Positions 17,211-25,967 of a stretch of 64,000 bases of DNA are shown here, in pieces (position 1 is the first letter of the stretch; every line of letters begins with the position of its first letter). A model generated the notes under the pieces. It had not been told where the DNA came from. It worked only from the letters and a program-made list of their open reading frames with translations, and made no database searches. The DNA lies in the NCBI GenBank assembly GCA_016703945.1, contig JADJBC010000021.1, positions 39,997 through 103,996 of the forward strand, given 5' to 3'. This DNA comes from Candidatus Aalborgicola danicus. Its GTDB lineage: Bacteria; Pseudomonadota; Gammaproteobacteria; Burkholderiales; Burkholderiaceae_C. A program made the translations under genes and the position numbers.

Positions 17211-17436
17211 TCTTCATCGCCAAAGCATTCTTGCGAAACGATTTTTCTTCGTTCTTCCGCGAACCTGCTGTTGCGCACATTGATGCACTCAACGGCGGGT
17301 CCGCAAAAACCAAAAAAATGTATTCAAAACAATGGCTTTCAAGAGGCGCGAACCTCATAGGGAAATGACAACCACTTGGGGTTCGCGCAGATACCTTACC
17401 ACGGCAATTGCAGCTATGGGCCAATCAACGTGTCAG
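17211..17436 (-). promoter_or_regulatory. CRISPR leader between cas2 and the array
   Basis: 226 bp without a gene, rich in A/T runs on the array-proximal side (for example AAAAACCAAAAAAATG at 17304-17319). It holds a perfect 9-bp inverted repeat, GCGCGAACC at 17346-17354 and GGTTCGCGC at 17380-17388. Its place between cas2 and the intact-repeat end, and opposite the decayed repeat, identifies it as the leader where new spacers are added and from which the pre-crRNA is transcribed. The inverted repeat could be an operator, an integration-factor site or an end-of-cas-mRNA structure; it lacks a U-run. Confidence 0.8.
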
Positions 17437-17727
17437 TCAGAGCACTAACGGCCCATCAAAATCCACGGCCTTAAAAGTGCCGTGTTCAATCACCTCAAAG
17501 CCGCGTGTGCCGGGAATGCGGTATAGCCGCAGGCAGTCCATGGTGGGGTCGATTTCTGCCAGCAGCTCGCGCTCCAGGGCTTCAAACTTCGCCACATCCA
17601 ATTGGCACTCAAACACCGACTTTTGCACCCGCTGCCCGGTGCTTTCACACACCCGCGCCACACGGCGTAAGCGGCGGCGACCGGCTTTGGTTTCGGTGCT
17701 CACGTCGTAACAAACCAGTACCAGCAT
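17437..17727 (-). CDS. cas2: CRISPR-associated endonuclease Cas2
   Basis: 96 residues, ferredoxin-fold Cas2. With Cas1 it forms the integrase complex that inserts spacers next to the leader. Visible: first strand LVLVCYDV with the conserved Asp8, then RRLRRVARVCESTGQRVQKS and FECQL, typical of type I-C Cas2. It starts 12 bp after cas1 and is the last gene before the leader and array. Confidence 0.97.
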   Translation of the reverse strand: MLVLVCYDVSTETKAGRRRLRRVARVCESTGQRVQKSVFECQLDVAKFEALERELLAEIDPTMDCLRLYRIPGTRGFEVIEHGTFKAVDFDGPLVL

Positions 17728-17739
17728 GATGACGGTCCT

Positions 17740-18768
17740 TTATTTCGCCACAAACGGCACATAAGGTGCGCCGTCTTCCCGCAGGGCGCGTGCCATCAGG
17801 CGGGCTTGCACCAATGGCACCAGGCCCAGCGGCACGGACTGCGCCAGCAGCGGGTGGTTGATCTCATCCTTCTTGCGCTCTTGGTATGCCACCACCACGG
17901 CCTTGCGGGCATCGGGTTCCAGCGACACGCCCCCGCCCTCCCGCAAAACAAAGTCATCGGCAGTCAATTGCCCCCGGTTGACCAGCGTGAGCGCCAACCG
18001 GTCCGCCCATGGACGAAACTCTTCCATCAAGTCCAGCGCCAGCGCGGCGCGGCCCGGTCGCAAGGCGTGCAAAAAACCGACCTGCGGGTCCAAGCCCGCG
18101 GCCTCCAGCGCCGAGCGGCAATCGTTCATCCACATGGTGTACAGAAACGACAACACGGCGTTGAAACGGTCGCGTGGGGGTCGGCGGCTGCGTCCGTCCA
18201 TTTGAAAGGCGGGGCGCTGGTCAGCGCGAACCAAGAGGTTGAGGCCACCAAAGTATTGGCGCGCCGCCTCGCCTTCGATACCCCGCAAGACATCCAGGCT
18301 GCTTGCCTCTGGCAAGGCGCGCAGGCTGGCGGCCAGATCGTCCGCGACGCGTGTCAACGCCTTGGCTTCGTCTTCAAGCTTGGCCTCGCGGGCACCACGC
18401 TGCAACACTTGGCGGGTGTTTTTGATTTTGCCCGCCACGCAGGCCCGCGCCATATCCAGCGTGAAGGCGGGATCGGCCACGCGCTGGAACTGCGCTTGGC
18501 GAAGCAGCACATTGCCAGTGACCGCGCCTTCGAGGCGGGCCTTGAAACGCCCGTTGTCATCCAGCAGCACCAACGCAATGCCATCTTCCGCCAGCCTGTG
18601 CATCAGGGGTGCCGACAGGCCGGTATGCCCAAAGCACACCACGGCAGTCAAGTGGTGCAAGGGCACGCGCAATTTGGTCTCGCGGTCCACCTCCACACGC
18701 ATCGTGTCATTGTCCAGGCGCAGATAGGCTTCTGGTGTGGTGACGTACAGGGTGTTGAGAAGTTGCAT
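17740..18768 (-). CDS. cas1: CRISPR-associated endonuclease/integrase Cas1 (type I-C)
   Basis: 342 residues. Metal-dependent integrase of the adaptation complex. The C-terminal helical domain shows the conserved catalytic set: Glu in RGIEGEAARQYF, His in GFLHALRPGRAALALDLME and the acidic residue in DLMEEFRPW. The ATG at 18768 (MQLLNTLYVTTPEAYLRL) matches the type I-C family start; an upstream extension of 21 residues is not needed. Same strand as and 34 bp after cas4. Confidence 0.97.
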   Translation of the reverse strand: MQLLNTLYVTTPEAYLRLDNDTMRVEVDRETKLRVPLHHLTAVVCFGHTGLSAPLMHRLAEDGIALVLLDDNGRFKARLEGAVTGNVLLRQAQFQRVADPAFTLDMARACVAGKIKNTRQVLQRGAREAKLEDEAKALTRVADDLAASLRALPEASSLDVLRGIEGEAARQYFGGLNLLVRADQRPAFQMDGRSRRPPRDRFNAVLSFLYTMWMNDCRSALEAAGLDPQVGFLHALRPGRAALALDLMEEFRPWADRLALTLVNRGQLTADDFVLREGGGVSLEPDARKAVVVAYQERKKDEINHPLLAQSVPLGLVPLVQARLMARALREDGAPYVPFVAK

Positions 18769-18802
18769 GAAAGAGGGCCCTAACAGTCGACGCGACAAAG
18801 CG

Positions 18803-19444
18803 CTATGCGTCCGGGTCAAACAGGGCCGCACGCGCGGCGACCAAGCCTGCGTGCGTGGCTTGCGGCTGGCACCGCTCCAACAACGAGCAAGCCTTGCAGC
18901 GCTTGGCCGCCTGCTCGGCTTTTAAGGGCGGAGGTAATTCGCCGCTGGCCAACATTTGGCGAATGGCATTGGCCGCGTGTGCCACGTCGGCACGCAGTTG
19001 GTCGGTGATGACGACCACGCGGCGGCGCTTGGAAGTGGCGTAGTACAAAGCGCCCTCAACGACGGGCTTACCGGTCATGGCCTGTAGGCACATGCCCTGG
19101 GCGGCCAACTGAATGTCGTCGCAGGCGGCAATGTCGGGCGCCTTGTTGCGGCTGCCGTGTTTGTATTCCACGGGGTAGGGCGCGCCACCGGCCAAAAACT
19201 CCACCACGTCAGACTTGCCCACTAAGCCCAGTTCGTCATGCCAAAGCGGCAGGGCGCGCTCCACGCGCACGCCTTTGGCCGTTTCGACACCAGGCTGGTC
19301 TACCTTGGCATGCACCGCCTGACCGCGCAGGGTGTGCACGTTGTCATCAAAAGCCTGCTCCAGGTGGATCAGGCCGCACTGGCGTGGGCAGTATTGCCAG
19401 TGTTGCAGGGCAGAGAGGGGGACTTGTTCGAGCTCGGTCGCCAT
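18803..19444 (-). CDS. cas4: CRISPR-associated exonuclease Cas4
   Basis: 213 residues. RecB-family nuclease with a 4Fe-4S cluster; in type I-C systems it acts with Cas1-Cas2 to trim and orient pre-spacers by PAM. Cluster ligands: Cys in QYCPRQC near the N-terminus and CKACSLLERC near the C-terminus. Nuclease residues: GKSDVVEF and VEYKHGSRNK. The ATG at 19444 (MATELEQVPLSALQHW) fits the family; a TTG at 19465 that overlaps the hicA stop (TTGA) is a possible coupled start adding 7 residues. Confidence 0.95.
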   Translation of the reverse strand: MATELEQVPLSALQHWQYCPRQCGLIHLEQAFDDNVHTLRGQAVHAKVDQPGVETAKGVRVERALPLWHDELGLVGKSDVVEFLAGGAPYPVEYKHGSRNKAPDIAACDDIQLAAQGMCLQAMTGKPVVEGALYYATSKRRRVVVITDQLRADVAHAANAIRQMLASGELPPPLKAEQAAKRCKACSLLERCQPQATHAGLVAARAALFDPDA

Positions 19445-19461
19445 GGAGCGGTCCCACGCAA

Positions 19462-19704
19462 TCAACCCAATATCTGCTGCTGCAACGCGTCGCGCGTCAG
19501 ACCGTGGGCCTCGGCGACGGCGGCCAAAATGGCAGCCAGGGTGCCAATGCGCAAGGGGTCATGCAACGGAATGGTGATGTGATGTTGCGCGGGTGATTCA
19601 CAAGTCAACCGCACGTGGCTACCCGTTTGCCGGGTAGGCGCATAGCCCAGTTTGCCCAAAGCGCGTATCAACTGTGCGCCGGTGAGATCACGCGGTAGCC
19701 GCAT
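19462..19704 (-). CDS. hicA: HicA-family mRNA interferase toxin
   Basis: 80 residues with the double-stranded-RNA-binding-like HicA fold. Conserved features: GAQLIRALGKLGYAPTRQTG, then SHVRL with catalytic His30, ITIPLHDPLRIGTLAAIL, and a C-terminal helix. HicA toxins cleave mRNA and are neutralised by HicB. A strong Shine-Dalgarno, GGGGAGGC, directly precedes the ATG, 8 bp after hicB. Its stop overlaps a possible TTG start of cas4 by TTGA. The gene lies between cas7 and cas4 in an otherwise canonical type I-C operon, on the same strand and in tight spacing, so it must be cotranscribed with cas genes unless it has its own promoter inside cas7. Confidence 0.93.
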   Translation of the reverse strand: MRLPRDLTGAQLIRALGKLGYAPTRQTGSHVRLTCESPAQHHITIPLHDPLRIGTLAAILAAVAEAHGLTRDALQQQILG

Positions 19705-19712
19705 GCCTCCCC

Positions 19713-19919
19713 CTACGCCGCCAGGAGCTCATCGCGAACAAAATGCAGCCGGATGACCTTGGGCGACTGGCCCTCGTCAAAGTGGCAATGCACCGCGTCT
19801 TGCACGGCGACGCGCAACTCGGCCTCGGTGTCGGCTTCGGTGAAGATGGACTCACCCAGAGCGCGGGCGGTGTAGCCGCCTTCGGGGGCTTGTTCGACGA
19901 CAAAAACGATTTCGGTCAT
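19713..19919 (-). CDS. hicB: HicB-like antitoxin, short form without DNA-binding domain
   Basis: 68 residues. The partial RNase-H-like HicB fold is visible: VFVVEQAPEGGYTARALG, then ESIFTEADTEAELRVAVQDA, VHCHFDEGQSPKVIRLHFV. Full HicB antitoxins add a C-terminal HTH or ribbon-helix-helix domain (total about 110-150 residues) that represses their own promoter; that domain is missing here. Such short proteins are often mislabelled as an oxoisovalerate dehydrogenase. Shine-Dalgarno CAGGAG precedes the ATG; the gene starts 15 bp after the cas7 stop. Antitoxin-first order (hicB then hicA) is the reverse of the E. coli order but known elsewhere. Confidence 0.9.
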   Translation of the reverse strand: MTEIVFVVEQAPEGGYTARALGESIFTEADTEAELRVAVQDAVHCHFDEGQSPKVIRLHFVRDELLAA

Positions 19920-19934
19920 TTCAGCATCTCCTGT

Positions 19935-20777
19935 TTAGAAACCTTTGATTACTTCAGGTTCAAGCCCTGTAAGATTATTCAACTCAATTTGACCATCCGG
20001 ATTGATTGTCAGTGTGCGATGTACCTTTGCTGACGAGTATTGTCCTGACTTATTGTTGTGCACCCACCAGACAACAGTTAGAACTTCCATGCTGCCATCG
20101 GGGCGCGCCGATGAAGCATCGCCCTCAAAAATCTTGGGCAACATCGTTTTGATGGTTTCTGCATCTGCATCGCTAAAGCCGGTTCTCTCTGACAACTGTG
20201 GGCTCATGCTGCCGTACGTAACGTAAATCGCATTGTCAACTCGGTGCTTCATGCCCATGGTGTCAGAACCACGTTTGCTGCCGTCACCTTCACCACTGAC
20301 GCTCTTGGTTATTTGGGTGCTGGTGACGCTGACACGCTCTACGCTGAATGCTGATTGAATGGTGACCGGACCGCGAATGGGTATGGATACACCGCTTGCA
20401 TCGCCGTCCTTTCCGAACGCAAATACCTGACCGAAGGTGCGCACATCAAGCCATTTTTCACATGCCGCTTTGGCTGTCTCTTCTTTCTTGGACCCCTTGG
20501 CAAAGGACTTTTTGCCAAGACCATGCGCATCAGATTCGGCACGGGCACGCAAACTGGGCTCACCGTCTATCTTGCGGTCATCAGACTGCACAAAAATGCT
20601 TTGACCTGCTTCCACTAGTCGATCACGCAACTTGCGCTTGAGACAAACATCCGTAATTTCACCAAAGCCCCCGTAGTCGGTGCGCGGACGATTTCCATTC
20701 AATGGGTCACCATTGGGGTTCGCATTTTTTACCCGAATCACGAAGGCAAAGTCGATTTTGTGCTGTAACGTTGTCAT
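19935..20777 (-). CDS. cas7: Type I-C Cascade backbone protein Cas7 (Csd2)
   Basis: 280 residues. Cas7 subunits line the crRNA spacer to form the Cascade filament. Typical start: FAFVIRVKNANPNGDPLNGN, then RPRTDYGGFGEITDVCLKRK, the Cas7/Csd2 signature. A central thumb-like region (ITKSVSGEGDGSKRGSDTMG) and C-terminal EVLTVVWWVHNNKSG follow. It starts 15 bp after cas8c and ends 15 bp before hicB. Confidence 0.97.
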   Translation of the reverse strand: MTTLQHKIDFAFVIRVKNANPNGDPLNGNRPRTDYGGFGEITDVCLKRKLRDRLVEAGQSIFVQSDDRKIDGEPSLRARAESDAHGLGKKSFAKGSKKEETAKAACEKWLDVRTFGQVFAFGKDGDASGVSIPIRGPVTIQSAFSVERVSVTSTQITKSVSGEGDGSKRGSDTMGMKHRVDNAIYVTYGSMSPQLSERTGFSDADAETIKTMLPKIFEGDASSARPDGSMEVLTVVWWVHNNKSGQYSSAKVHRTLTINPDGQIELNNLTGLEPEVIKGF

Positions 20778-20792
20778 GAATTGCTCCTTAAT

Positions 20793-22706
20793 TTATTCAA
20801 CTGAGTCAGTGGCAGGTTCTTGGGCTGGTGATGTTTCATCGGAAGGTTTTAGCGCCTGCCGTTGGCAGTGATAGCCCAACAGGAATTCACCGGAGAGTGG
20901 CCCATCCTGTGTAAAGTCATCGCCAGAAAACGCCCCCATCACGTCATCCAGCAGCACATCCATCTTGAACAGAAAGCCTCCACGTGATGCCCTCAAGCGT
21001 GTCTTATAGGGAACCAACGCCAACTCAATGGTTCGCCACGTTGAATAGGGACGATCCGCAAACCGTTGCATCAATCGCGCTGCCGTCGTATCTCGCGTTT
21101 CACGAGCGACAAACAATGCACGACTCTCGATGTTCTCGGCAATGGCTAGTAGCCGCCCATACAAATAGTCCCGAGTCTTACGATCAGTCTCTAGCGTCAT
21201 TTGGTAATCCCTTTCTGTTTGACTTCCCTTGAAAAGTGCACAGGCAATGCCAAGACACTTTTCCCATTCCCATTTGTCCTCAAAGCCAGTTCGGTTACTG
21301 GCTCGACGAGTGGTCGATTCGACGAGATCACGCGGCAACGGCGAACTATCAACAATGCACGGCAGAAGCCGCTCCACCACAGCCTTCCGCAATTTGTCGT
21401 CCACGCGTCGGCCGTAAGCCGCTTCTGCAATGTCACGCGGCGCGGGCGCGCCGACAAACTTTCTATCCTTGCCAAAGTTCTGCGACCATGCGCATTTGAT
21501 GTGCCACGTTTCAATCCGGTCAAGAAATTCAGAACCCTTGAGTTCACGATAAAAAGTAATAGCCATTCGACCCGGCGTTGCCGAATCAAGCCCCATGACA
21601 ACAATGTCCTCAGTTGGCTCAAGCTCCTTGCCATAGCCTCGAATAGCATTTTTTAGACGTAGCGCGAATGCTTGCGCCACGTCACCGATCCCGCTTGCCC
21701 CTGTTTTAATGGGCAACTCAATACCCAGCAATTCGAGGGTGCTAACAAATGGATCCGGGACTTTTTTACCTCCGACTGACCAACTCACTACAACTTGATC
21801 ACCGTTGCGAGAAGCCTGCCGCGCGATCAACCACCGAAGCGCGTTATGTGCTTTCTGAGTCACCTCAAATCCAACACTGGCGGCCTCATCCGAATCAATG
21901 AACTTTCCACGGAATGTGTACCCGGCAGTGTCATTGGCTGAAATCAATTTGGCTTTATCACCACCATGCCGCAGCTTGGCTGGATGCTGTATAGAAAGCG
22001 CTTTGTCCTCGCCTGTCACCATGCAATAGCCTCGCTGTGTTGGCCGCTCTTGGTAGTATTTAATCCAGGCTTCAATCAACGCGTCGTCTTGCCACGTACT
22101 GGAGATTGGATTTCCAAGTTCTTCGACGCGCCAGCGTACAAAAGCTTCGTCGGGTGTTTGTGTGGCTTGTATCACCTTGAAAATTGCTGGCGTTTGCTCT
22201 TTTTCGCCTGACCACTTTTTTAATATTTTTCCTTCTGAATCGGGCTGCAATACGGCAGCACTCATCAAATCGGAAACGATATGACCGTTCTCTACGTAGC
22301 GCAGAATCGCGTTCAATTTCGGGTGTCCGCAATCTGATGCGGCCCAAGCCTGTAAGGCAGCCAAAAACTTCTGGTACGGCTCCACAGGTTGTTTGGCAAA
22401 GCCAGAAGTGACATCTCCACCGAAATCAAGAAAGTCGGCCGCAACGTACTGAAGCTTGTCACAAAGAGGGTGATGCGCGGGTTTACTACCAGCACGCCCA
22501 CCCGACTCTTCGGAACAGGGAATCATCGTGTTGCATACGTTCTTGTCCAAGACGGTCGCGCGCTTGAACCTTCCATCAACATCCAACACGATTTCAATTT
22601 GCACCTGCTGCGTGGTGTGACTGATGGGCATAAGTAAGTCAGAACCATCTGCCTCGTGGCCCGCATTTCGCTCGTAAGTCTCGTACAGCTTCTGAATCCA
22701 GCTCAT
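20793..22706 (-). CDS. cas8c: Type I-C Cascade large subunit Cas8c (Csd1)
   Basis: 637 residues. Large subunit that recognises the PAM and recruits Cas3 in type I-C; the gene also encodes the small subunit from an internal start in studied systems (inferred here). Typical segments: SWIQKLYETYERN at the N-terminus, GGRAGSKPAHHPLCDKLQYV, RWLIARQASRNGDQVVVSWS, and FLLGYHCQRQAL near the C-terminus. ATG at 22706 overlaps the cas5c stop (ATGA). Confidence 0.96.
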   Translation of the reverse strand: MSWIQKLYETYERNAGHEADGSDLLMPISHTTQQVQIEIVLDVDGRFKRATVLDKNVCNTMIPCSEESGGRAGSKPAHHPLCDKLQYVAADFLDFGGDVTSGFAKQPVEPYQKFLAALQAWAASDCGHPKLNAILRYVENGHIVSDLMSAAVLQPDSEGKILKKWSGEKEQTPAIFKVIQATQTPDEAFVRWRVEELGNPISSTWQDDALIEAWIKYYQERPTQRGYCMVTGEDKALSIQHPAKLRHGGDKAKLISANDTAGYTFRGKFIDSDEAASVGFEVTQKAHNALRWLIARQASRNGDQVVVSWSVGGKKVPDPFVSTLELLGIELPIKTGASGIGDVAQAFALRLKNAIRGYGKELEPTEDIVVMGLDSATPGRMAITFYRELKGSEFLDRIETWHIKCAWSQNFGKDRKFVGAPAPRDIAEAAYGRRVDDKLRKAVVERLLPCIVDSSPLPRDLVESTTRRASNRTGFEDKWEWEKCLGIACALFKGSQTERDYQMTLETDRKTRDYLYGRLLAIAENIESRALFVARETRDTTAARLMQRFADRPYSTWRTIELALVPYKTRLRASRGGFLFKMDVLLDDVMGAFSGDDFTQDGPLSGEFLLGYHCQRQALKPSDETSPAQEPATDSVE

Positions 22707-23425
22707 TCCAACCCCTCAAGTTCAGCGTATTCAGCCACTACAGATCGCTGGGTCTCGTCAATGCCGAAAGGCTTCACGGTCATATCGCGAACATAGCGAT
22801 GAACGGCGCAATCTTCGGGGCGATCAAAGCGAATTAGCCCGTTGTTCATGGTTTGTCGCCAGAAGCGTGCGTGTAATTTTTGGTCGCCTGTTTCGTCCGG
22901 GTAGTCAAAACCGTGAAACATCAGCCCGAAGGCCAATTCGCCAGCATCATCCAGATCACCGACCCCATCGCCGAATTTACAGGGCTCCACATAGCCCTGA
23001 CAGTCGCGTGTCCCAAGAAATATGTCTTGCCGACCGCCACGCTCAACCATGCGTTGGGCTATGGCGAAATGTTTCCCCTCGATCTGATCCTCTTTCAGGG
23101 CGGTGCGATGAGTGTTCCACTCAAAGTGTGCACGCACCTGATATTCAACATCGGCCAGGAACGTGTAGATAGCAAGCGTATTGCCGCCGCCAAACTCCTG
23201 CGGTTTGGTTCCCTTGGTTTGCGTGCGGATGCGCTTCATCACACGTACCTCATCAATGATCCAAATCAGCGTGGGCTTCCAGTAGATTGATTTCACAATG
23301 CCCTTGAGCGCTTCGTAGGTTGGTACGTGGTACGAACACTTTTCACCCCCCACTTTGGTCAAGGGATCGGTGAACAAGGCATATCGCCCATGCACCTTGA
23401 ATTCAATGCTGTTTTTAACCGACAT
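22703..23425 (-). CDS. cas5c: Type I-C Cas5c (Cas5d) crRNA-processing endoribonuclease
   Basis: 240 residues. In type I-C there is no Cas6; Cas5c cuts the pre-crRNA in the repeat and stays bound to the 5' handle. The RAMP fold begins SIEFKVHGRYALFTDPLTKV; the Lys-His pair expected in the active site is seen in EGKHFAIAQRM. The ATG at 23425 gives the family start MSVKNSIEFKV and overlaps the cas3 3' end by 11 bp; the stop overlaps cas8c. Confidence 0.96.
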   Translation of the reverse strand: MSVKNSIEFKVHGRYALFTDPLTKVGGEKCSYHVPTYEALKGIVKSIYWKPTLIWIIDEVRVMKRIRTQTKGTKPQEFGGGNTLAIYTFLADVEYQVRAHFEWNTHRTALKEDQIEGKHFAIAQRMVERGGRQDIFLGTRDCQGYVEPCKFGDGVGDLDDAGELAFGLMFHGFDYPDETGDQKLHARFWRQTMNNGLIRFDRPEDCAVHRYVRDMTVKPFGIDETQRSVVAEYAELEGLE

Positions 23426-25883
23426 AAAGCATCTCCATTTCAGAAACTGGCTCGGTGGATAAGCCAAACAATAGGCTGTAGTAACGACTATCGAGGGTAA
23501 GAATGCGAGTCTCAGGCTTAACTTCCTTGACGGCCTCCGCCTCCCGCAATTTTTTCAATACACCTGGGAAAACGTTCACGGTGTACTGTTGCGCTTCGCG
23601 CATCAGGTCAAACTCAAGTTCAATGTCAAAGGCCCCATGCAGACGCCCGATCAAGTCGCGTCCTGCCTTGCCAAACGGCACGACCACACCTTGCGTCGGG
23701 GCATCAATCGCTTTGAAGGCTTTGGCCGCCGTCATGAACGACTGGTTCAGCATGCGCTGGGGCACGACACCATATTTACGGCTGCAATCGTCAACAGCAG
23801 ACTGATTGCCTGAAAGCAGACTCAACAAGGTATCCGCATGGCCAATGTCTTTCTCGGAAATTTTGTAGGCCATCTCGCCTTTGCGTTCGAAAAAGTAATA
23901 TTGAAAATACTCACTCATGGCCTGCGGACCAAAGAGGTTGTGGGCGTATCGGGCGGGATCATTCCGGTAGTCGTCCAGAACTCGCGGTGCAATATCTCGT
24001 CCAGTGGCAATATCGGGCAGCATGTCCAGACGCTCATCCTCAGGTCGTGGATTGACAATGTGGACAAGCCCAGGCTCCGGGCGCCCATTGCGATTGCATC
24101 GGCCCGCTGCCTGCGCGATGGAGTCAATCCCGGCCATGAAGCGAATCACCGCGCCAAAGTCCACATCGACACCCGCCTCAATCAACTGCGTGCTGACGCA
24201 AAGTGTTGGCAAACCTTGTGCCAAACGCAGCCGGATTTTGGTCAACTCCTGCTTTCGATGCGCGGAGCACTGGTTCGTACTGAGGTAGAACAATGCTTCA
24301 CGGTCTACAGCAGGCTGGCACAGCTCGAAAATCCCGAGCGCTGCATCTTTTGTATTGACGATCACCAAACAACTGCCTGCGCGATCAAGTTCGATGGTTG
24401 CCAACACCGCAACTTCATCCCGGAGCCATCCACCAGGCTTACGGCAATCCCGTACTTCAACCCGCCGCAAATCGTCGAAATGCTTCTGCACATTGGGCAT
24501 GATTTCATGCTGTGCAGCCAGGTGAATCGCACCCTTACCCGAATCGACTTGATGAAGCAGGGGTTGCGTCGCGGTACAGAGCACCACGGTACTGTTGCAT
24601 TGCTCGACCAGAAAGTTGATAGCGTTATTGAAGACGTGAACACAGTTGATCGGCAGCGTTTGAACTTCGTCAAAAATCAGCACCGTATTGGCCAACTGGT
24701 GCATACGCCTTGCACCGCGTGTTCCAGCGCCAAAGAGGGTTTCCAAAAATTGCACCATGGTCGTATAAACCACTGGCGCATCCCAGTTTTCGCACAGGAT
24801 TTTTTCGCGCCAGGTTTGCTGTTCCGGCGTGATGCTGGAATGATGTTCGAGCACCACCTTGCCCCGGTCAGCGGGTGCATCGTCTGGTTCCAGAATGGCC
24901 CGCGCAACCTGGGCATTCTGGTCAATGATGGATGTGAACGGAATGACGTAAATGATGCGATCAAGCTTCCTTTGCTCAGCGTGATGGAGGGCAAAACGCA
25001 AGCTAGCCAGAGTCTTTCCGCCACCTGTCGGGACAGTCAGGGTATAGACGCCACGCTCGCGCGATGCTGCCGCCAGACAATGCGCTGATATGTCGTTGCG
25101 CAACACGTCAATCGGGCGCTTCGGCGTCATCGCCCCCAGTTTTTTCTCCAGGCGACCTATCAGGCGTGGCCAAGCCACGTAATTCCCCCGTGGCCGATGC
25201 TGGGCAACCCGTTTGTGTTCAAAGTCCGCCGTATCAATGCGATCAGCGTCAATCAATCCGCTGAATAGGAAACGAACCATCAAACCAATTTGTTGCTGGC
25301 CTGGAGAGGCTGATTCGTTTAACTGAACAATTCGCTGAACTAGCGCTTTGAAGCTTACAGTCAAGGCGGGATCAGCCGCCAGCTCCGCACAACGCGCCAA
25401 AATATTGGGTTCGGCCAATTCGACAACTTCATCAAGATGGGTTTTCTCTTGTGCCTTGCGCATCCGTTTGGAGAAAGTATCTTCGCCGTTGGCATCCAGG
25501 CAGTCGATCAGTCCAGAGTGGTGAGAGGCAATACACAGGGCGAAAAACTGGGCCATCAGTATTCCAATGCCACTTCCCTCAAAGAGTTTGTGCCAAACGT
25601 ACTGCGCACCAGCGGATGAATGATCAATCTTCCCTCGCCGCTCTTGCGCATCAACATAATCGTCTTCGTCAGGATTGATCAGACCTTCGGCAGACTTGAT
25701 GTAAGCCTGAAATTCTGGACTGTATTTGCCTAGATCGTGAAGCAATCCCATCAGTTCACCAGCCGAACCGAGTTGAATTTTTGATGCAAATCCTCCCGAC
25801 CAATGGCCTACGTTGGCCAGATGAACATCTAGGCTTTGGGCCGTTTGATCTGATGCTCTCCAGTGCGCTAATGGCTTTGACAC
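23415..25883 (-). CDS. cas3: CRISPR-associated helicase-nuclease Cas3 (HD N-terminal)
   Basis: 822 residues. Target-degrading effector: an N-terminal HD nuclease (LLHDLGKYSPEFQ, then HHS and SHHSGL) fused to a superfamily 2 helicase with Walker A VPTGGGKTLASLRF, DEAD-like LIFDEVQTLP, TATQPL and motif VI region STQLIEAGVDVDF...QAAGRCNRNG. Start is a GTG at 25883 (MSKPLAHWRA), 8 bp after a strong GGGAGGAAG Shine-Dalgarno. First gene of the cas operon, 84 bp after the WYL regulator. Confidence 0.97.
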   Translation of the reverse strand: MSKPLAHWRASDQTAQSLDVHLANVGHWSGGFASKIQLGSAGELMGLLHDLGKYSPEFQAYIKSAEGLINPDEDDYVDAQERRGKIDHSSAGAQYVWHKLFEGSGIGILMAQFFALCIASHHSGLIDCLDANGEDTFSKRMRKAQEKTHLDEVVELAEPNILARCAELAADPALTVSFKALVQRIVQLNESASPGQQQIGLMVRFLFSGLIDADRIDTADFEHKRVAQHRPRGNYVAWPRLIGRLEKKLGAMTPKRPIDVLRNDISAHCLAAASRERGVYTLTVPTGGGKTLASLRFALHHAEQRKLDRIIYVIPFTSIIDQNAQVARAILEPDDAPADRGKVVLEHHSSITPEQQTWREKILCENWDAPVVYTTMVQFLETLFGAGTRGARRMHQLANTVLIFDEVQTLPINCVHVFNNAINFLVEQCNSTVVLCTATQPLLHQVDSGKGAIHLAAQHEIMPNVQKHFDDLRRVEVRDCRKPGGWLRDEVAVLATIELDRAGSCLVIVNTKDAALGIFELCQPAVDREALFYLSTNQCSAHRKQELTKIRLRLAQGLPTLCVSTQLIEAGVDVDFGAVIRFMAGIDSIAQAAGRCNRNGRPEPGLVHIVNPRPEDERLDMLPDIATGRDIAPRVLDDYRNDPARYAHNLFGPQAMSEYFQYYFFERKGEMAYKISEKDIGHADTLLSLLSGNQSAVDDCSRKYGVVPQRMLNQSFMTAAKAFKAIDAPTQGVVVPFGKAGRDLIGRLHGAFDIELEFDLMREAQQYTVNVFPGVLKKLREAEAVKEVKPETRILTLDSRYYSLLFGLSTEPVSEMEMLYVG

Positions 25884-25934
25884 GATGGACTTCCTCCCGT
25901 GGATTTTTTTGATTTGCTGCTAGCTTACCCCTCC

Positions 25935-25957
25935 AGAGGCTCACCAGATGAACCTCT
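25935..25957 (-). promoter_or_regulatory. Inverted repeat upstream of cas3, candidate operator
   Basis: Arms AGAGGCTCA and TGAACCTCT (one mismatch) around 5 bp, in the 84-bp gap between the WYL regulator stop and the cas3 start, 52 bp upstream of the cas3 GTG. No U-run follows, so a terminator is less likely. Placement fits an operator for the neighbouring regulator (inference). Confidence 0.45.
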
Positions 25958-25967
25958 CCCCGATACC

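Noticed and set aside
19713..19919. Reading the short gene after cas7 as an oxoisovalerate dehydrogenase fragment or a novel cas gene
   Set aside because: The sequence pattern and the adjoining HicA-type gene identify it as a short HicB; no dehydrogenase motif is present.
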